Of a stretch of 5,989 nucleotides of DNA, positions 5,915 through 5,989 are shown in pieces. The translations under genes were made by a program, and so were the position numbers. How positions within the stretch are numbered: position 1 is the stretch's first letter; each line of letters opens with the position of its first letter. The notes beneath the pieces were generated by a model. The model did not search any database, was not told where the DNA came from, and was given only the letters and a program-made list of their open reading frames with translations. Source of the DNA: JAKPCT01 sp029553165. GTDB lineage: Bacteria; Bacillota; UBA4882; UBA8346. Where the stretch lies: NCBI GenBank assembly GCA_035359995.1, contig DAORZT010000095.1, forward strand, positions 1 to 5,989, written 5' to 3'.

Positions 5915-5989
5915 TTAACTGCTCAATTCCGCTTCAATTTCTTCAATTACTGCCCAATTTACACCATCTTCTAATTGTTGATCTAATTC
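5915..5989 (-). CDS. C-terminal tail of an unknown protein, cut by the right window edge
   Basis: On the - strand the last 24 codons and the TAA stop (5917-5915) of a gene are present: the end reads QLEDGVNWAVIEEIEAELSS. The tail is acidic and probably helical, so it looks coding, but it is too short to identify. It lies 87 bases upstream of the TsiV-type gene in the same direction, so it may be the first visible member of the same operon: a toxin, or another immunity protein. Its GVNW segment and distance to the end are loosely like the tail of the 167-residue protein (GVNYSSE...), which could mean a paralogue, but the match is only a few residues. Confidence 0.55.
   Translation of the reverse strand, partial: ELDQQLEDGVNWAVIEEIEAELSS

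Overview
The window looks like a low-GC Bacillota (Firmicutes-type) chromosome. Five of the complete genes have a recognisable Shine-Dalgarno sequence 5-9 bases before the start, one of them in front of a TTG start. By eye, sampled lines inside the gpmA gene run about 43-50% GC, while the rest of the window is nearer 25-38%. The exact lineage cannot be read from this stretch; a Negativicutes- or Clostridia-like host is a guess.

Layout. At the left edge is the 3' two-thirds of a housekeeping gene, gpmA (2,3-bisphosphoglycerate-dependent phosphoglycerate mutase), on the + strand (1-537). It converges on a 391-residue protein of unknown function on the - strand (549-1724). That protein is very AT-rich, helical and internally duplicated, and each repeat ends in a strand-helix-strand pattern reminiscent of the C-terminal domain of the F-type ATP synthase delta subunit. 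An AT-rich gap of about 270 bases follows, with a possible extended -10 promoter for the 391-residue gene. Next come the broken remains of a DUF4116 repeat protein on the + strand (about 1993-2505), split over at least two frames and followed by a good intrinsic terminator.

From 2560 to the right edge every gene is on the - strand, in a tightly spaced series. In transcription order these are: the tail of an unknown gene (5915-5989), a TsiV/DUF3396-type immunity protein (4949-5827), a SUKH (SMI1/KNR4-type) protein (4204-4920), an unrecognised 167-residue protein (3637-4140), a second SUKH-like protein (2848-3600), and a 67-residue protein (2560-2763). Gaps are 87, 28, 63, 36 and 84 bases, so one transcript is plausible.

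Interpretation. TsiV and SUKH are both families associated with immunity to polymorphic toxins or type VI effectors. Several unrelated ones side by side without a toxin suggest an immunity island, or the distal part of a toxin locus whose effector gene lies beyond the right edge. The 167- and 67-residue proteins are candidate further immunity proteins by context only. The drop in GC right after gpmA and the decayed DUF4116 gene fit an acquired, rearranging accessory region beside a core gene. No toxin, secretion gene, transposase, RNA gene or CRISPR array is visible.
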